Assembly (NCBI GenBank): GCA_017621795.1
Contig: JAGASJ010000099.1
Location: 30,530-94,529, forward strand
DNA from: Oscillospiraceae bacterium
Lineage (GTDB): Bacteria; Bacillota; Clostridia; Oscillospirales; Oscillospiraceae
Reading direction: 5' to 3'
Length of the DNA: 64,000 nt
Part shown: piece after piece, positions 43,049-51,120 of the stretch
How positions within the stretch are numbered: the stretch's first letter is position 1
Layout: every line of letters begins with the position of its first letter
Made by a program: the position numbers and the translations under genes
The notes under the pieces: generated by a model
Databases searched by the model: none
Told to the model about the DNA's origin: nothing
What the model saw: the letters and a program-made list of their open reading frames with translations, nothing else

Positions 43049-43759
43049 ATGAAAGAGCGGATACAAAAAATACTGTCGCAAAGAGGGGTAGCCTCCCGCA
43101 GACAGGCAGAACAGATGATCTTAGACGGCAGAGTTTCCTGTAACGGCGCTGTTTGCGTTTTGGGCGACACTGCGGACGCGGATATGGATATACTTCTTTT
43201 GGACGGAAAACCCCTTCCGCCCGAAAGCAAGCCCGTGTACATCATTTTAAATAAGCCAAAGGGCTATGTTACGACCCTTTCCGATGAGAAGAATAGGAAA
43301 AATGTGGCTCAGTTGGTTTCAGATTGCGGGGTAAGAGTATACCCTGTGGGTCGCTTGGATATGGATTCGGAAGGTCTTCTTTTACTTACCAATGACGGAG
43401 ATTTTGCAAACACAATGATGCACCCCCGCGGGTGTGTGGACAAGGTCTATTCTGTGCAGGTGAAGGGATACACACCCCAGGGACTGGAGGAGCTGAAAAA
43501 ACCCATTTATTTGGACGGATATCGTATAGCACCCCCGCAGGTGCGCCTTGTTTCCACCGAACAGGGCCTTGCCACCATTCAAATCACTATACACGAAGGA
43601 AGAAATCGGCAGGTGCGCAGAATGTGTGCCAGAGTAGGGATGCAGGTAAAGCGCCTGATCCGCATTCAGGAGGGTACCTTGCGTCTTGGAAGCTTGCCTT
43701 CCGGTTCGTGGAGATTTTTGACCGATGATGAACTGAAGGAGATAAAAAATGAAAAATGA
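43049..43759 (+). CDS. rluB: rRNA pseudouridine synthase (RluB/RsuA family)
   Basis: This 236-residue enzyme has an N-terminal S4 RNA-binding domain (ERIQKILSQRGVASRRQAEQ) and the RsuA catalytic domain with GRLDMDSEGLLLLTNDGDFA, where the first Asp is the nucleophile, then EGRNRQVRRMCARVG. In Firmicutes the copy beside scpB makes pseudouridine 2633 in 23S rRNA. GGGAGG precedes ATG 43049, which I use instead of an in-frame start at 43016 inside dacF. It overlaps the RpiR gene by 11 bp. Confidence 0.9.
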   Translation: MKERIQKILSQRGVASRRQAEQMILDGRVSCNGAVCVLGDTADADMDILLLDGKPLPPESKPVYIILNKPKGYVTTLSDEKNRKNVAQLVSDCGVRVYPVGRLDMDSEGLLLLTNDGDFANTMMHPRGCVDKVYSVQVKGYTPQGLEELKKPIYLDGYRIAPPQVRLVSTEQGLATIQITIHEGRNRQVRRMCARVGMQVKRLIRIQEGTLRLGSLPSGSWRFLTDDELKEIKNEK

Positions 43760-44570
43760 TATTTTGGCCCGCATTGCGCAAAAAATGGATCATCTATCCA
43801 AGGGCCAAAAAAGAATTGCTTTACTCATTTGCGAAAGAACGGACGAAGCCTGCTTTATGACGGCCGCGCAGATCGGAAAAAACGCCGGTGTATCAGAATC
43901 CACCGTTGTTCGTTTTGCCTGTGAGCTGGGATATAAAGGCTTTCCCGCGCTGCAAAAGGACTTGCAGAGAATCGCATTATCCCGCATTGGTGCAGCGCAG
44001 CATATTCAAAGAGCGCAAGAAGACCGGGATCATAAAATACATCTATGGTTGAATAAAACCACCGACAATATCCAAAAGACGTTGCAGCTGTTGGATCTAA
44101 AATCATTTGAAAATGCGATTGCTCGTATAAAAACCTGCAAAACCGTATACTTAGCTTCCGACGAATACAGCAGAGGCTTGCTGCATTATTTGAAATATCA
44201 TTTATCTGTGATTCGAGATGGTGTTTTGATTGCGGACAGTCCCCTTGAATGGATGCGCATTTGTCCGCAGGATGGTTTGGTTTTTCTTGGCTTTGGCGAC
44301 GGGGGATCCTCTGCACAGGCTTTATCCCACGCCCGGAGCAATGGGGCATATATAATCGGATTTACAAAAAGCGTCCTGACATCGGCCGCATCCTTCTGTG
44401 ATGATGTATTTTCCGCAGCAACGGAAGGTTATGGTGCTATATCCTCGCTTTCTGCGCCGATGTTTTTACTGCAAGCGTTCCTTGAATCCTTATTAGAGGG
44501 CAATGAAGAGCAATATTGCCATACAATGGATCAATTAAAGGACTATCAAACGAAAGAGCTGAAACTATGA
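43749..44570 (+). CDS. MurR/RpiR-family transcriptional regulator
   Basis: This 273-residue protein has an N-terminal HTH_6 domain (about 1-77: KMDHLSKGQKRIALLI, AQIGKNAGVSESTVVRFACELGYKGFPALQKDLQ) and a C-terminal SIS sugar-phosphate domain (about 118-250). Such regulators respond to phosphosugars such as MurNAc-6-phosphate or ribose-5-phosphate. No sugar-catabolic genes are near, so its targets are unknown. It overlaps rluB upstream and the flavoprotein gene downstream (4 bp), which implies coupled translation in one operon. Confidence 0.85.
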   Translation: MKNDILARIAQKMDHLSKGQKRIALLICERTDEACFMTAAQIGKNAGVSESTVVRFACELGYKGFPALQKDLQRIALSRIGAAQHIQRAQEDRDHKIHLWLNKTTDNIQKTLQLLDLKSFENAIARIKTCKTVYLASDEYSRGLLHYLKYHLSVIRDGVLIADSPLEWMRICPQDGLVFLGFGDGGSSAQALSHARSNGAYIIGFTKSVLTSAASFCDDVFSAATEGYGAISSLSAPMFLLQAFLESLLEGNEEQYCHTMDQLKDYQTKELKL

Positions 44571-45814
44571 AATACGATGTAATTGTGATTGGCGGCGGCC
44601 CTGCAGGGATGTTTTCTGCGATTATTGCGGCACGGAACAATATGCACGTCTTGCTGTTGGAACGCAACGAACGGTTGGGAAAAAAGCTGCTGATCACCGG
44701 CAAAGGCCGCTGTAATGTTACAAACGATTGCACCGCCCGTGAGGTGCTGGAGAACACACCCCGGAACGGTCGCTTTCTATATAGTGCTATGGAGAATTTC
44801 CCGCCTCAGAGCATAAAGGATTTTCTTCAGTCCGAAGGGTGCGCGCTAAAGACAGAGCGGGGCAACCGGGTTTTCCCTGTTTCCGATAAATCCCAAAGTG
44901 TTTTAGACTGTCTGAAAAAGGCATTGCGTGCAGGGGGCGTCACAGTTGTAACTGACAGGGCAACGAAGCTGCTGGTAAAAGAGGGACGCATCGCAGGTGT
45001 GCAGTCGAAAACAGATCGGTATGAGGCAGACTGTGTAGTGCTTGCCACCGGCGGAAAATCCTATCCTGCAACGGGCTCGACGGGTGACGGTTATTTTATG
45101 GCACAGGAAGTAGGCCATACGATCATTCCCCAGGAAGGATCACTGGTGCCCCTGGTGGCTGTTGGCGATGACTGCGGAGATATGCAGGGCCTAAGCTTAC
45201 GCAATGTTGCCGCCAAGCTGATAGATTCCAAGGGAAAGCTTTTGTATAAGGATTTCGGAGAACTGCTTTTTACCCATTTTGGTATTTCGGGGCCGATCGC
45301 CCTTTCTGCCAGTGCCCATCTGAAGGGGCAAGGGTGCAAGATGCTTATTGATCTGAAGCCGGCGCTGGATGCTCAAAAGCTGCAGGACCGTCTGATGCGC
45401 GATTTGGAGCAGTACCGCAATCGTACGATGGAAAACGCCCTCACAGACTTACTGCCCAGATCTATGATTCCTGTGGTACTGCGCAAAGCAGAAGTACCTG
45501 CTGAACTGCAGGCAAATTCTTTAAAAAAGGAACAAAGAAGAGCGATCATAGATCTTTTAAAGGCATTTCCCGTTGAGATTGCAGGAAAACGACCTGTGGA
45601 AGAAGCCATTATTACCAGTGGCGGTATTAAGGTGTCGGAGATTGACCCGAAGACCATGGAATCTAAGCTTGTCAGAGGATTATTTTTTGCCGGAGAGATT
45701 ATTGACTGCGATGCTTATACAGGTGGCTTCAATCTGCAAATTGCTTGGGCAACAGCTTATGCGGTGGGGCTGAATGTCAAAACCGCCATTGACAAAAACA
45801 GCACAATGCTATAA
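44567..45814 (+). CDS. FAD-dependent oxidoreductase, HI0933/BaiN-like
   Basis: This 415-residue flavoprotein starts with the dinucleotide fold MKYDVIVIGGGPAGMFSAII and has the family motifs RNERLGKKLLITGKGRCNVTN, VLATGGKSYPATGSTGDGY and, at the C-terminus, GLFFAGEIIDCDAYTGGFN plus LQIAWATAYAVG. Relatives include BaiN, reported to reduce bile-acid intermediates in Clostridium scindens, but most members are uncharacterised. Despite the bile salt hydrolase elsewhere in the window, no bai genes are here, so a bile role is not claimed. ATG 44567 overlaps the previous stop. Confidence 0.85.
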   Translation: MKYDVIVIGGGPAGMFSAIIAARNNMHVLLLERNERLGKKLLITGKGRCNVTNDCTAREVLENTPRNGRFLYSAMENFPPQSIKDFLQSEGCALKTERGNRVFPVSDKSQSVLDCLKKALRAGGVTVVTDRATKLLVKEGRIAGVQSKTDRYEADCVVLATGGKSYPATGSTGDGYFMAQEVGHTIIPQEGSLVPLVAVGDDCGDMQGLSLRNVAAKLIDSKGKLLYKDFGELLFTHFGISGPIALSASAHLKGQGCKMLIDLKPALDAQKLQDRLMRDLEQYRNRTMENALTDLLPRSMIPVVLRKAEVPAELQANSLKKEQRRAIIDLLKAFPVEIAGKRPVEEAIITSGGIKVSEIDPKTMESKLVRGLFFAGEIIDCDAYTGGFNLQIAWATAYAVGLNVKTAIDKNSTML

Positions 45815-45862
45815 AATATTACAGGTACATCTATACAGATACTTTTATATGGAGGGATTACC

Positions 45863-46084
45863 ATGTACGAAAAACTCGTTTCCTATGCTGTTAAGCAGCT
45901 AGACTTAACACCCGATGACATTACGCCCGATAGCACCTTTGAGAGCCTGGGTATTGACTCTTTGGATGTTGTAGAGATGATTATGGATCTGGAATCCGAG
46001 CTGGGTGTAGAGCTGGAGATGGAGAGCCAAAAGATCACCACCTTCCAGGAACTTGCTGACTTTATTGACTCTAAGGTAAACTGA
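45863..46084 (+). CDS. acpP: Acyl carrier protein
   Basis: This 73-residue acidic protein carries the phosphopantetheine site GIDSLDVVEMIMDLE with Ser at about residue 35, and ends FQELADFIDSKVN. It carries growing acyl chains in fatty acid synthesis. TGGAGGG precedes ATG 45863. The gene lies alone between the flavoprotein gene and the SRP RNA; the fab cluster is not here, so it could be a second ACP, but sequence and length are canonical. Confidence 0.93.
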   Translation: MYEKLVSYAVKQLDLTPDDITPDSTFESLGIDSLDVVEMIMDLESELGVELEMESQKITTFQELADFIDSKVN

Positions 46085-46093
46085 GTTATAAGA

Positions 46094-46397
46094 AGCCGGC
46101 TTATAACAAGGTCGCACTAGTCGGGGAGATAGCGGTGCCCTGTAACCTGCAATCCGCTATAGCAGGGATGAATTCCTATACCCGGGTAGACTTGAGCGCT
46201 GTTCGGCCCATATAAGTGGTGTTGATGGAACGGTCCTGCGCAACAGGAGCCCGTGAACCATGTCAGGTGGGGAACCAAGCAGCATTAAGCGGATACTCCC
46301 GTGTGCCGCAGGCTTGCCGATCCTGAGCTGGCTGTGTGGATACCGGGCGTTCGGTCTGCTCAAATGTAGGTGTGCGATCTTGTTATGAGCCGGCTTT
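46094..46397 (+). ncRNA. ffs: Signal recognition particle RNA, large bacterial type
   Basis: This ~300-nt RNA has closing ends AGCCGGCTTATAACAAG and the complementary CTTGTTATGAGCCGGCT-like 3' end (46376-46395). The Alu domain is recognised by GGTGCCCTGTAACCTGCAAT then CCGCTATAGCAGGG. The S-domain helix 8 reads CAGGTGGGGAACCAAGCAGC: the universal CAGG...AGCAGC internal loop with a covarying stem under the GGAA tetraloop. It is the long form with an Alu domain typical of spore-forming Firmicutes. It lies between acpP and dnaX, a common place. Confidence 0.93.
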
Positions 46398-46426
46398 TAT
46401 ATAAAAAAGAAAGGATGGTGAACGGA

Positions 46427-48025
46427 GTGTATCAGGCTTTATACCGAAAGTACAGACCACAAACCTTTGATGATGTGGTTGGGCAGCAGGCAGTCACCCA
46501 AACACTGAAAAATCAATTACAAACAGGAAAGCTCTCCCACGCATATCTGTTCACCGGTTCCCGGGGCACGGGTAAAACCAGTAGTGCCAAGATATTGGCA
46601 AAAGCTGTAAACTGTGAGATGCCTCAGGATGGAAATCCGTGTAATTGTTGCACATCCTGCCGGGCAATTGATTCCGGTTCGTGTATGGATGTTTTGGAAA
46701 TTGACGCGGCATCCAATAACGGCGTGGACAATGTTCGTGATTTGCGTGATGACGCGGTCTATACTCCGTCTCAGGTTAAAAAGCGGGTGTATATCATCGA
46801 TGAGGTGCACATGCTTTCCATTTCTGCTTTTAATGCACTTTTGAAGATTATTGAAGAACCGCCGGAGCATCTGCTGTTTATTCTTGCAACAACGGAACTG
46901 CACAAGGTCCCTGCAACCATTCTTTCCAGATGTCAGCGTTTTGCGTTTCGCAGAATCGGCCAGGACGATATTGCCGCACGGCTGCAATATGTTGCCTACC
47001 AGGAGAATATCGAATTGGAGGACGGTGCGGCACGCATTATAGCCCGTCTTGCGGATGGAGGTATGCGTGACGGATTGAGCCTGCTGGACCAGTGCGCCTC
47101 TGCAACCCAAGGAGACTTAACTGCAGAAAGAGTATATGCCTGCCTGGGTATTGCCGGTGTGCAGGAATGTGGAAAGCTGATGCAGTTTATTGGCGAACAC
47201 GACAGCGCAAAGGCGCTTTCACTTCTGAATCGCTTTTATTCAGAGGGAAAGGATATGGGTGCGCTTTTAGATGAACTTGCCTGCCTTTGCCGTGACCTGA
47301 TGATTCTCAAAACTGCGCCGGCGGAAGGCATCGGTATGCTTTCCGGTGTGGCATCGGAACAGGACTGTAAGATGCTGATGAACATTTTCAGCATTGGAGA
47401 GCTTGTGCGTATGATGGGTGTTCTGCAGCAAACCATTGCCGGCTTTACCCGTAGCTCCAGCCGTCGTATGGATGCAGAAGTGTGCATTGTGAATTTGTGT
47501 CAGCCGGAGCTTTCTCTGGATACGGATGCACTCAATGCCCGTATTTCCCGTTTGGAAGAACGCCTTCAAAATGGTGCATTTGTTGCGCCTGTACAGCAGG
47601 TTGCGGACTCCGCTCCGGTGACGGTCGATTCGCCGGCAGAGACACAAATCCCTGAAGTACAGCCACCCCAGCCGCAGCCGATCGACGAGGCACCGTTGGG
47701 CTTTTGGACGGACGTTGTTACGCAGGTACGCGGTGAGCTGAAGCCCCCGGCATTAGGCTTTTTCACAACAAGCCCGGATGCACCTGTTCGTGGCTCACTT
47801 CAAAACGGAAAGCTGATGCTGCTGTGTTCCAATTCCTTCGCGTATGATATGATCAACAAAAAAGATGTGCTGGATTGCTGTAAGAGAAAAGCCTCTGCGA
47901 TTTTAGGAACAGCGGTTGAGGTCGTTGTGATAGATCAAACATCCAAGCCACAGCAGTCCAAGCAGATGGAGCAACTGCTGTCTTTCGGTCGTGCTCACGC
48001 AGACCGTGTTAACATTAAAGAATAA
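46427..48025 (+). CDS. dnaX: DNA polymerase III subunits gamma and tau
   Basis: This 532-residue clamp-loader ATPase opens YQALYRKYRPQTFDDVVGQ and has Walker A GSRGTGKTSSAKIL, the zinc module CEMPQDGNPCNCCTSC, Walker B DEVHMLS and the sensor-1 region ATTELHKVPATILSRCQ. A Pro/Gln-rich linker near 400-430 leads to the C-terminal tau domain. I place the start at GTG 46427: it gives the standard N-terminus, follows AAGGATGGTG and avoids overlap with the SRP RNA; ATG 46415 would lie on top of that site. The order dnaX-ybaB-recR is the classical one. Confidence 0.93.
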   Translation: MYQALYRKYRPQTFDDVVGQQAVTQTLKNQLQTGKLSHAYLFTGSRGTGKTSSAKILAKAVNCEMPQDGNPCNCCTSCRAIDSGSCMDVLEIDAASNNGVDNVRDLRDDAVYTPSQVKKRVYIIDEVHMLSISAFNALLKIIEEPPEHLLFILATTELHKVPATILSRCQRFAFRRIGQDDIAARLQYVAYQENIELEDGAARIIARLADGGMRDGLSLLDQCASATQGDLTAERVYACLGIAGVQECGKLMQFIGEHDSAKALSLLNRFYSEGKDMGALLDELACLCRDLMILKTAPAEGIGMLSGVASEQDCKMLMNIFSIGELVRMMGVLQQTIAGFTRSSSRRMDAEVCIVNLCQPELSLDTDALNARISRLEERLQNGAFVAPVQQVADSAPVTVDSPAETQIPEVQPPQPQPIDEAPLGFWTDVVTQVRGELKPPALGFFTTSPDAPVRGSLQNGKLMLLCSNSFAYDMINKKDVLDCCKRKASAILGTAVEVVVIDQTSKPQQSKQMEQLLSFGRAHADRVNIKE

Positions 48026-48041
48026 TTGAAGGAGATTTAAG

Positions 48042-48386
48042 ATGGCTAAAGGTGGTTTCCGGGGTATGCCCGGTGGAATGAATCAGATGGCAATGATGAA
48101 GCAGGCGCAGAAAATGCAGCAGGAAATGCTTCGGATGCAGGAGGAAATGGAGAATAAGACCTACAGCGCAACTACCGGCGGCGGTATGGTTACCGCGACT
48201 GTTTCCGGCAAGCATGAGGTCAAGGAGTTGACAATCAATCCGGAGGCCGTTGATCCGGATGACGTGGAAATGCTGCAGGATATGATCATTGCCGCTGTAA
48301 ACGAAGCAATGCGTGCGGCAGAAACAGATTCTGCCAACAATATGTCCCGCTTGACCGGTGGCCTAAATTTGGGCGGCTTATTCTAA
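48042..48386 (+). CDS. ybaB: YbaB/EbfC nucleoid-associated protein
   Basis: This 114-residue protein has a Met/Gln-rich N-terminus (MNQMAMMKQAQKMQQEMLRM), the coiled segment of the family, then the core YSATTGGGMVTATVSGKHEVKELTINPEAV and the C-terminal helix DMIIAAVNEAMR. Proteins of this family form DNA-binding dimers and are almost always encoded between dnaX and recR, as here, with 16-bp and 9-bp gaps. AAGGAGAT precedes ATG 48042. Confidence 0.94.
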   Translation: MAKGGFRGMPGGMNQMAMMKQAQKMQQEMLRMQEEMENKTYSATTGGGMVTATVSGKHEVKELTINPEAVDPDDVEMLQDMIIAAVNEAMRAAETDSANNMSRLTGGLNLGGLF

Positions 48387-48395
48387 GGAGGGCTT

Positions 48396-48998
48396 ATGCA
48401 GTACTTTCCCGCTGCCCTGCAGGATTTAGCGGATCAATTTGCCAGGTTGCCCGGCATTGGCGGAAAAACGGCACAAAGACTGGCGTTTTACGTTTTGGGA
48501 TTGCCGGCGCAGGAAGCGCAGGCTTTTGCCGATGCCATCGTGGAAGCTAAAAAAACAGTGCATACCTGTCCTGTTTGCCAAAACCTGACGGATCGTGCTA
48601 TTTGTCCGATATGTGATGATCTGGCTCGTGATAAGGGCGTTGTTTGTGTTGTGGCAGAGCCGAAGGATGTCATTGCTTTGGAGCGCAGCCGTGAATTTAA
48701 CGGCGTATATCACGTCTTGCATGGCGTTATTTCCCCGCTAAACCATATCACACAGGACGATATTCGCATCAAAGAACTTTTAAATCGGGTTTCCACAGGT
48801 GAAATTCGGGAAATCATTATGGCCACCAACCCCGATACAGAGGGAGAAGCTACAGCGATGTACATCTCCCGACTGTTGCGACCCATGGAAATTAAAGTCA
48901 CCAGACTTGCATACGGAGTTCCCGTTGGAAGCCAATTGGAGTACGCCGATGAGGTGACCCTTTCACGTGCACTGGAAGGGCGACAAGAGATGTTTTGA
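48396..48998 (+). CDS. recR: Recombination mediator protein RecR
   Basis: This 200-residue protein helps load RecA in the RecFOR pathway. It has an HhH motif (FARLPGIGGKTAQRLAFYVL), a zinc finger CPVCQNLTDRAICPIC, and a TOPRIM domain (GVVCVVAEPKDVIALERSREFNG, ATNPDTEGEATAMYI). The C-terminal RLAYGVPVGSQLEYADEVTLSRALEGR is standard. It ends the dnaX-ybaB-recR operon, followed by a strong terminator. Confidence 0.96.
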   Translation: MQYFPAALQDLADQFARLPGIGGKTAQRLAFYVLGLPAQEAQAFADAIVEAKKTVHTCPVCQNLTDRAICPICDDLARDKGVVCVVAEPKDVIALERSREFNGVYHVLHGVISPLNHITQDDIRIKELLNRVSTGEIREIIMATNPDTEGEATAMYISRLLRPMEIKVTRLAYGVPVGSQLEYADEVTLSRALEGRQEMF

Positions 48999-49000
48999 AG

Positions 49001-49032
49001 AAGACCTTGCCTGAATGCAGGCAGGGTCTTTT
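49001..49032 (+). terminator. Intrinsic terminator after recR
   Basis: AAGACCTTGCCTG and CAGGCAGGGTCTT form a 13-bp stem (one wobble) with an AATG loop, followed by TTTT. Confidence 0.88.
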
Positions 49033-49052
49033 CCCATATATTGTGGTTTTTA

Positions 49053-49081
49053 TTGACTTTATTGCACAAAATGTGTATACT
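49053..49081 (+). promoter_or_regulatory. Promoter of the type II topoisomerase pair
   Basis: TTGACT (49053-49058) and TATACT (49076-49081) with 17 bp between, about 40 bp before the start codon. Confidence 0.7.
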
Positions 49082-49119
49082 ATAATAGAAAAATTATGTA
49101 AGCACGGTGGTGTGTTGAT

Positions 49120-51108
49120 ATGGCAAATGCAAGACATATTCAATATGATAATACCAGTATTTCGATGCTGAAGGGAGAAGAGCGTGTCCGTAAACGCCCT
49201 GCGGTTATTTTTGGTTCTGACGACCTGGAGGGATGTAAGCACGCGGTTTTTGAGATTCTTTCCAATGCCATTGACGAGGCTCGTGAAGGGCACGGCGATA
49301 CGATCATTGTAACCCGTTATGAGGATTTTTCCGTAGAGGTAGAAGACTTTGGACGTGGTTGTCCTGTCGATTATAACGAAAAGGAAAAGCGTTATAACTG
49401 GGAACTGGTTTTTTGTGAGATGTATGCCGGTGGTAAATACGGCGAAAACGGCGAAAACTACGAGTATTCACTGGGCTTAAACGGCCTGGGTTCTTGTGCT
49501 ACCCAGTATGCCTCGGAGTTTTTTGATGCCACTATTCGCCGTGACGGTTTTCGCTATGATCTGCATTTTGAGAAGGGCAGAAATAAAGGCGGCTTAAAGA
49601 AAGAGCCTACTGACCGTAAGAAAACCGGCTCAGTTTTTCACTGGAAGCCGGACAAGCAGGTGTTTACCGATATCAATATTCCCGCAGATTATTATCGGGA
49701 TGTACTGCGCCGTCAGGCAGTTGTAAACAAGGGGATCACCTTCCGTTTCCGCAATCAGATCGGAAGCAAGTTTGAAACGGAAGAATATTGCTACAACGAT
49801 GGCATTAAGCAGTATTTGGAGGAACTAACAGGGGATGATGCATTTACCATGCCGGTCTTTTGGGAGGCTGAGCGCCGTGGCCGTGATGCTGAAAACCGCC
49901 CCGAAATGAAACTGAAAATTACCTGTTCATTCTGTTTTTCCAAAAAAGTCAGTCACACGGAATACTATCATAACTCCTCTTGGCTGGAATACGGCGGTAG
50001 TCCTGATCGGGCTGTTCGCTCCGGCTTTGTTGCGGCGTTTGATAAATATTTGCGTGAAAACAATAAGTATACAAAAAACGAAAGTAAAATCATTTATCAG
50101 GACATTCAGGACAGTCTTGTAATTATTACAAACTGCTTTTCTACAATTGGCTGCTTTGAGAATCAGACGAAAAAATCAGTCAATTCCAAGTTCACGCAGG
50201 AAGCAATGACTGCCTTTTTTAAGGACAAGCTTCAGGTTTGGTTCCTGGAAAACAAACAGGAAGCGGATCGTGCAGCGGAACAAATTCTCATTAACAAGCG
50301 GGCCCGTGAAAGCGCCGAGAAGACCAAAAGCAACATTAAGAAGAATCTTGTTGCAAAGGTAGATATTGCAAACCGCGTACAAAAGTTTGTAGATTGCCGC
50401 AGTAAGGATTCCTCCCTGCGGGAGCTGTATATCGTTGAGGGTGACTCTGCATTGGGCTCAGTAAAGCAATCTCGCAATGCGGAATTTCAGGGCATTATGC
50501 CGGTGCGTGGTAAGATTTTAAACTGTCTCAAGGCGGATTATAATAAGATTTTTGCATCTCCCATTATCACGGATTTGATGAAGGTATTGGGATGCGGTGT
50601 CGAGATCCAGGGAAAGAAATCAAAGGAATTAAGCTCGTTTGACATTGATAATCTGCGCTGGAGCAAGGTGATTATTTGTACCGACGCGGATGTGGACGGT
50701 TTCCAGATCCGAACACTGATTTTGACCATGCTGTACAGGCTGTGCCCCACATTGATTCGGGACGGTTACGTTTATATTGCGGAATCTCCGCTTTTTGAAA
50801 TTACCTATAAGGATAAAACCTGGTTTGCCTATAATGAAGCAGAGAAAACAAGGATCTTAAATGAGGATCTGAAAGGAAACAAGCCCTCCAATATTCAACG
50901 GTCCAAGGGTCTTGGTGAAAACGATCCTGAAATGATGGCAATGACCACGATGAATCCCGAAACCCGCAGACTCATCAAGGTGATGCCTGAGGACGCAGAG
51001 CGCACAGCCTATTATTTCGATGTTCTTTTGGGAGATGCCCTGAACGATCGAAAGAGTTTTATTGCAGAAAACGGCGCCAAGTATTTGGATATGGCCGATA
51101 TTTCTTAA
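49120..51108 (+). CDS. Divergent type II topoisomerase subunit B (GyrB/ParE-like)
   Basis: This 662-residue protein has a GHKL ATPase domain (FEILSNAIDEAREGHGD, VEVEDFGRGCPVDY, SLGLNGLGSCATQYAS), a transducer part and a TOPRIM domain (RELYIVEGDSALGSVKQSRN, ICTDADVDGFQIRTLILTML). The EGDSAGGSA motif of GyrB/ParE reads EGDSALGSV here, and VDGAHIR reads VDGFQIR, so it is clearly distinct from the usual gyrase. With the subunit-A gene 12 bp downstream it should form a complete ATP-dependent enzyme. In Clostridia such a pair exists in addition to gyrAB; a topoisomerase IV-like decatenation role is inferred. TATGGCAAATGC begins at ATG 49120. Confidence 0.85.
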   Translation: MANARHIQYDNTSISMLKGEERVRKRPAVIFGSDDLEGCKHAVFEILSNAIDEAREGHGDTIIVTRYEDFSVEVEDFGRGCPVDYNEKEKRYNWELVFCEMYAGGKYGENGENYEYSLGLNGLGSCATQYASEFFDATIRRDGFRYDLHFEKGRNKGGLKKEPTDRKKTGSVFHWKPDKQVFTDINIPADYYRDVLRRQAVVNKGITFRFRNQIGSKFETEEYCYNDGIKQYLEELTGDDAFTMPVFWEAERRGRDAENRPEMKLKITCSFCFSKKVSHTEYYHNSSWLEYGGSPDRAVRSGFVAAFDKYLRENNKYTKNESKIIYQDIQDSLVIITNCFSTIGCFENQTKKSVNSKFTQEAMTAFFKDKLQVWFLENKQEADRAAEQILINKRARESAEKTKSNIKKNLVAKVDIANRVQKFVDCRSKDSSLRELYIVEGDSALGSVKQSRNAEFQGIMPVRGKILNCLKADYNKIFASPIITDLMKVLGCGVEIQGKKSKELSSFDIDNLRWSKVIICTDADVDGFQIRTLILTMLYRLCPTLIRDGYVYIAESPLFEITYKDKTWFAYNEAEKTRILNEDLKGNKPSNIQRSKGLGENDPEMMAMTTMNPETRRLIKVMPEDAERTAYYFDVLLGDALNDRKSFIAENGAKYLDMADIS

Positions 51109-51120
51109 GAGAGGTTTCTT

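Noticed and set aside
44567-45814. Bile-acid 7-dehydroxylation enzyme BaiN
   Set aside because: The HI0933-like family is broad and present in most Clostridia; there are no other bai genes in the window, so only family membership is claimed.
46370-46426. Longer dnaX starting at 46370 or 46415
   Set aside because: The first would overlap the 3' end of the SRP RNA, the second lies on the ribosome-binding sequence. GTG 46427 yields the conserved N-terminus YQALYRKYRP.
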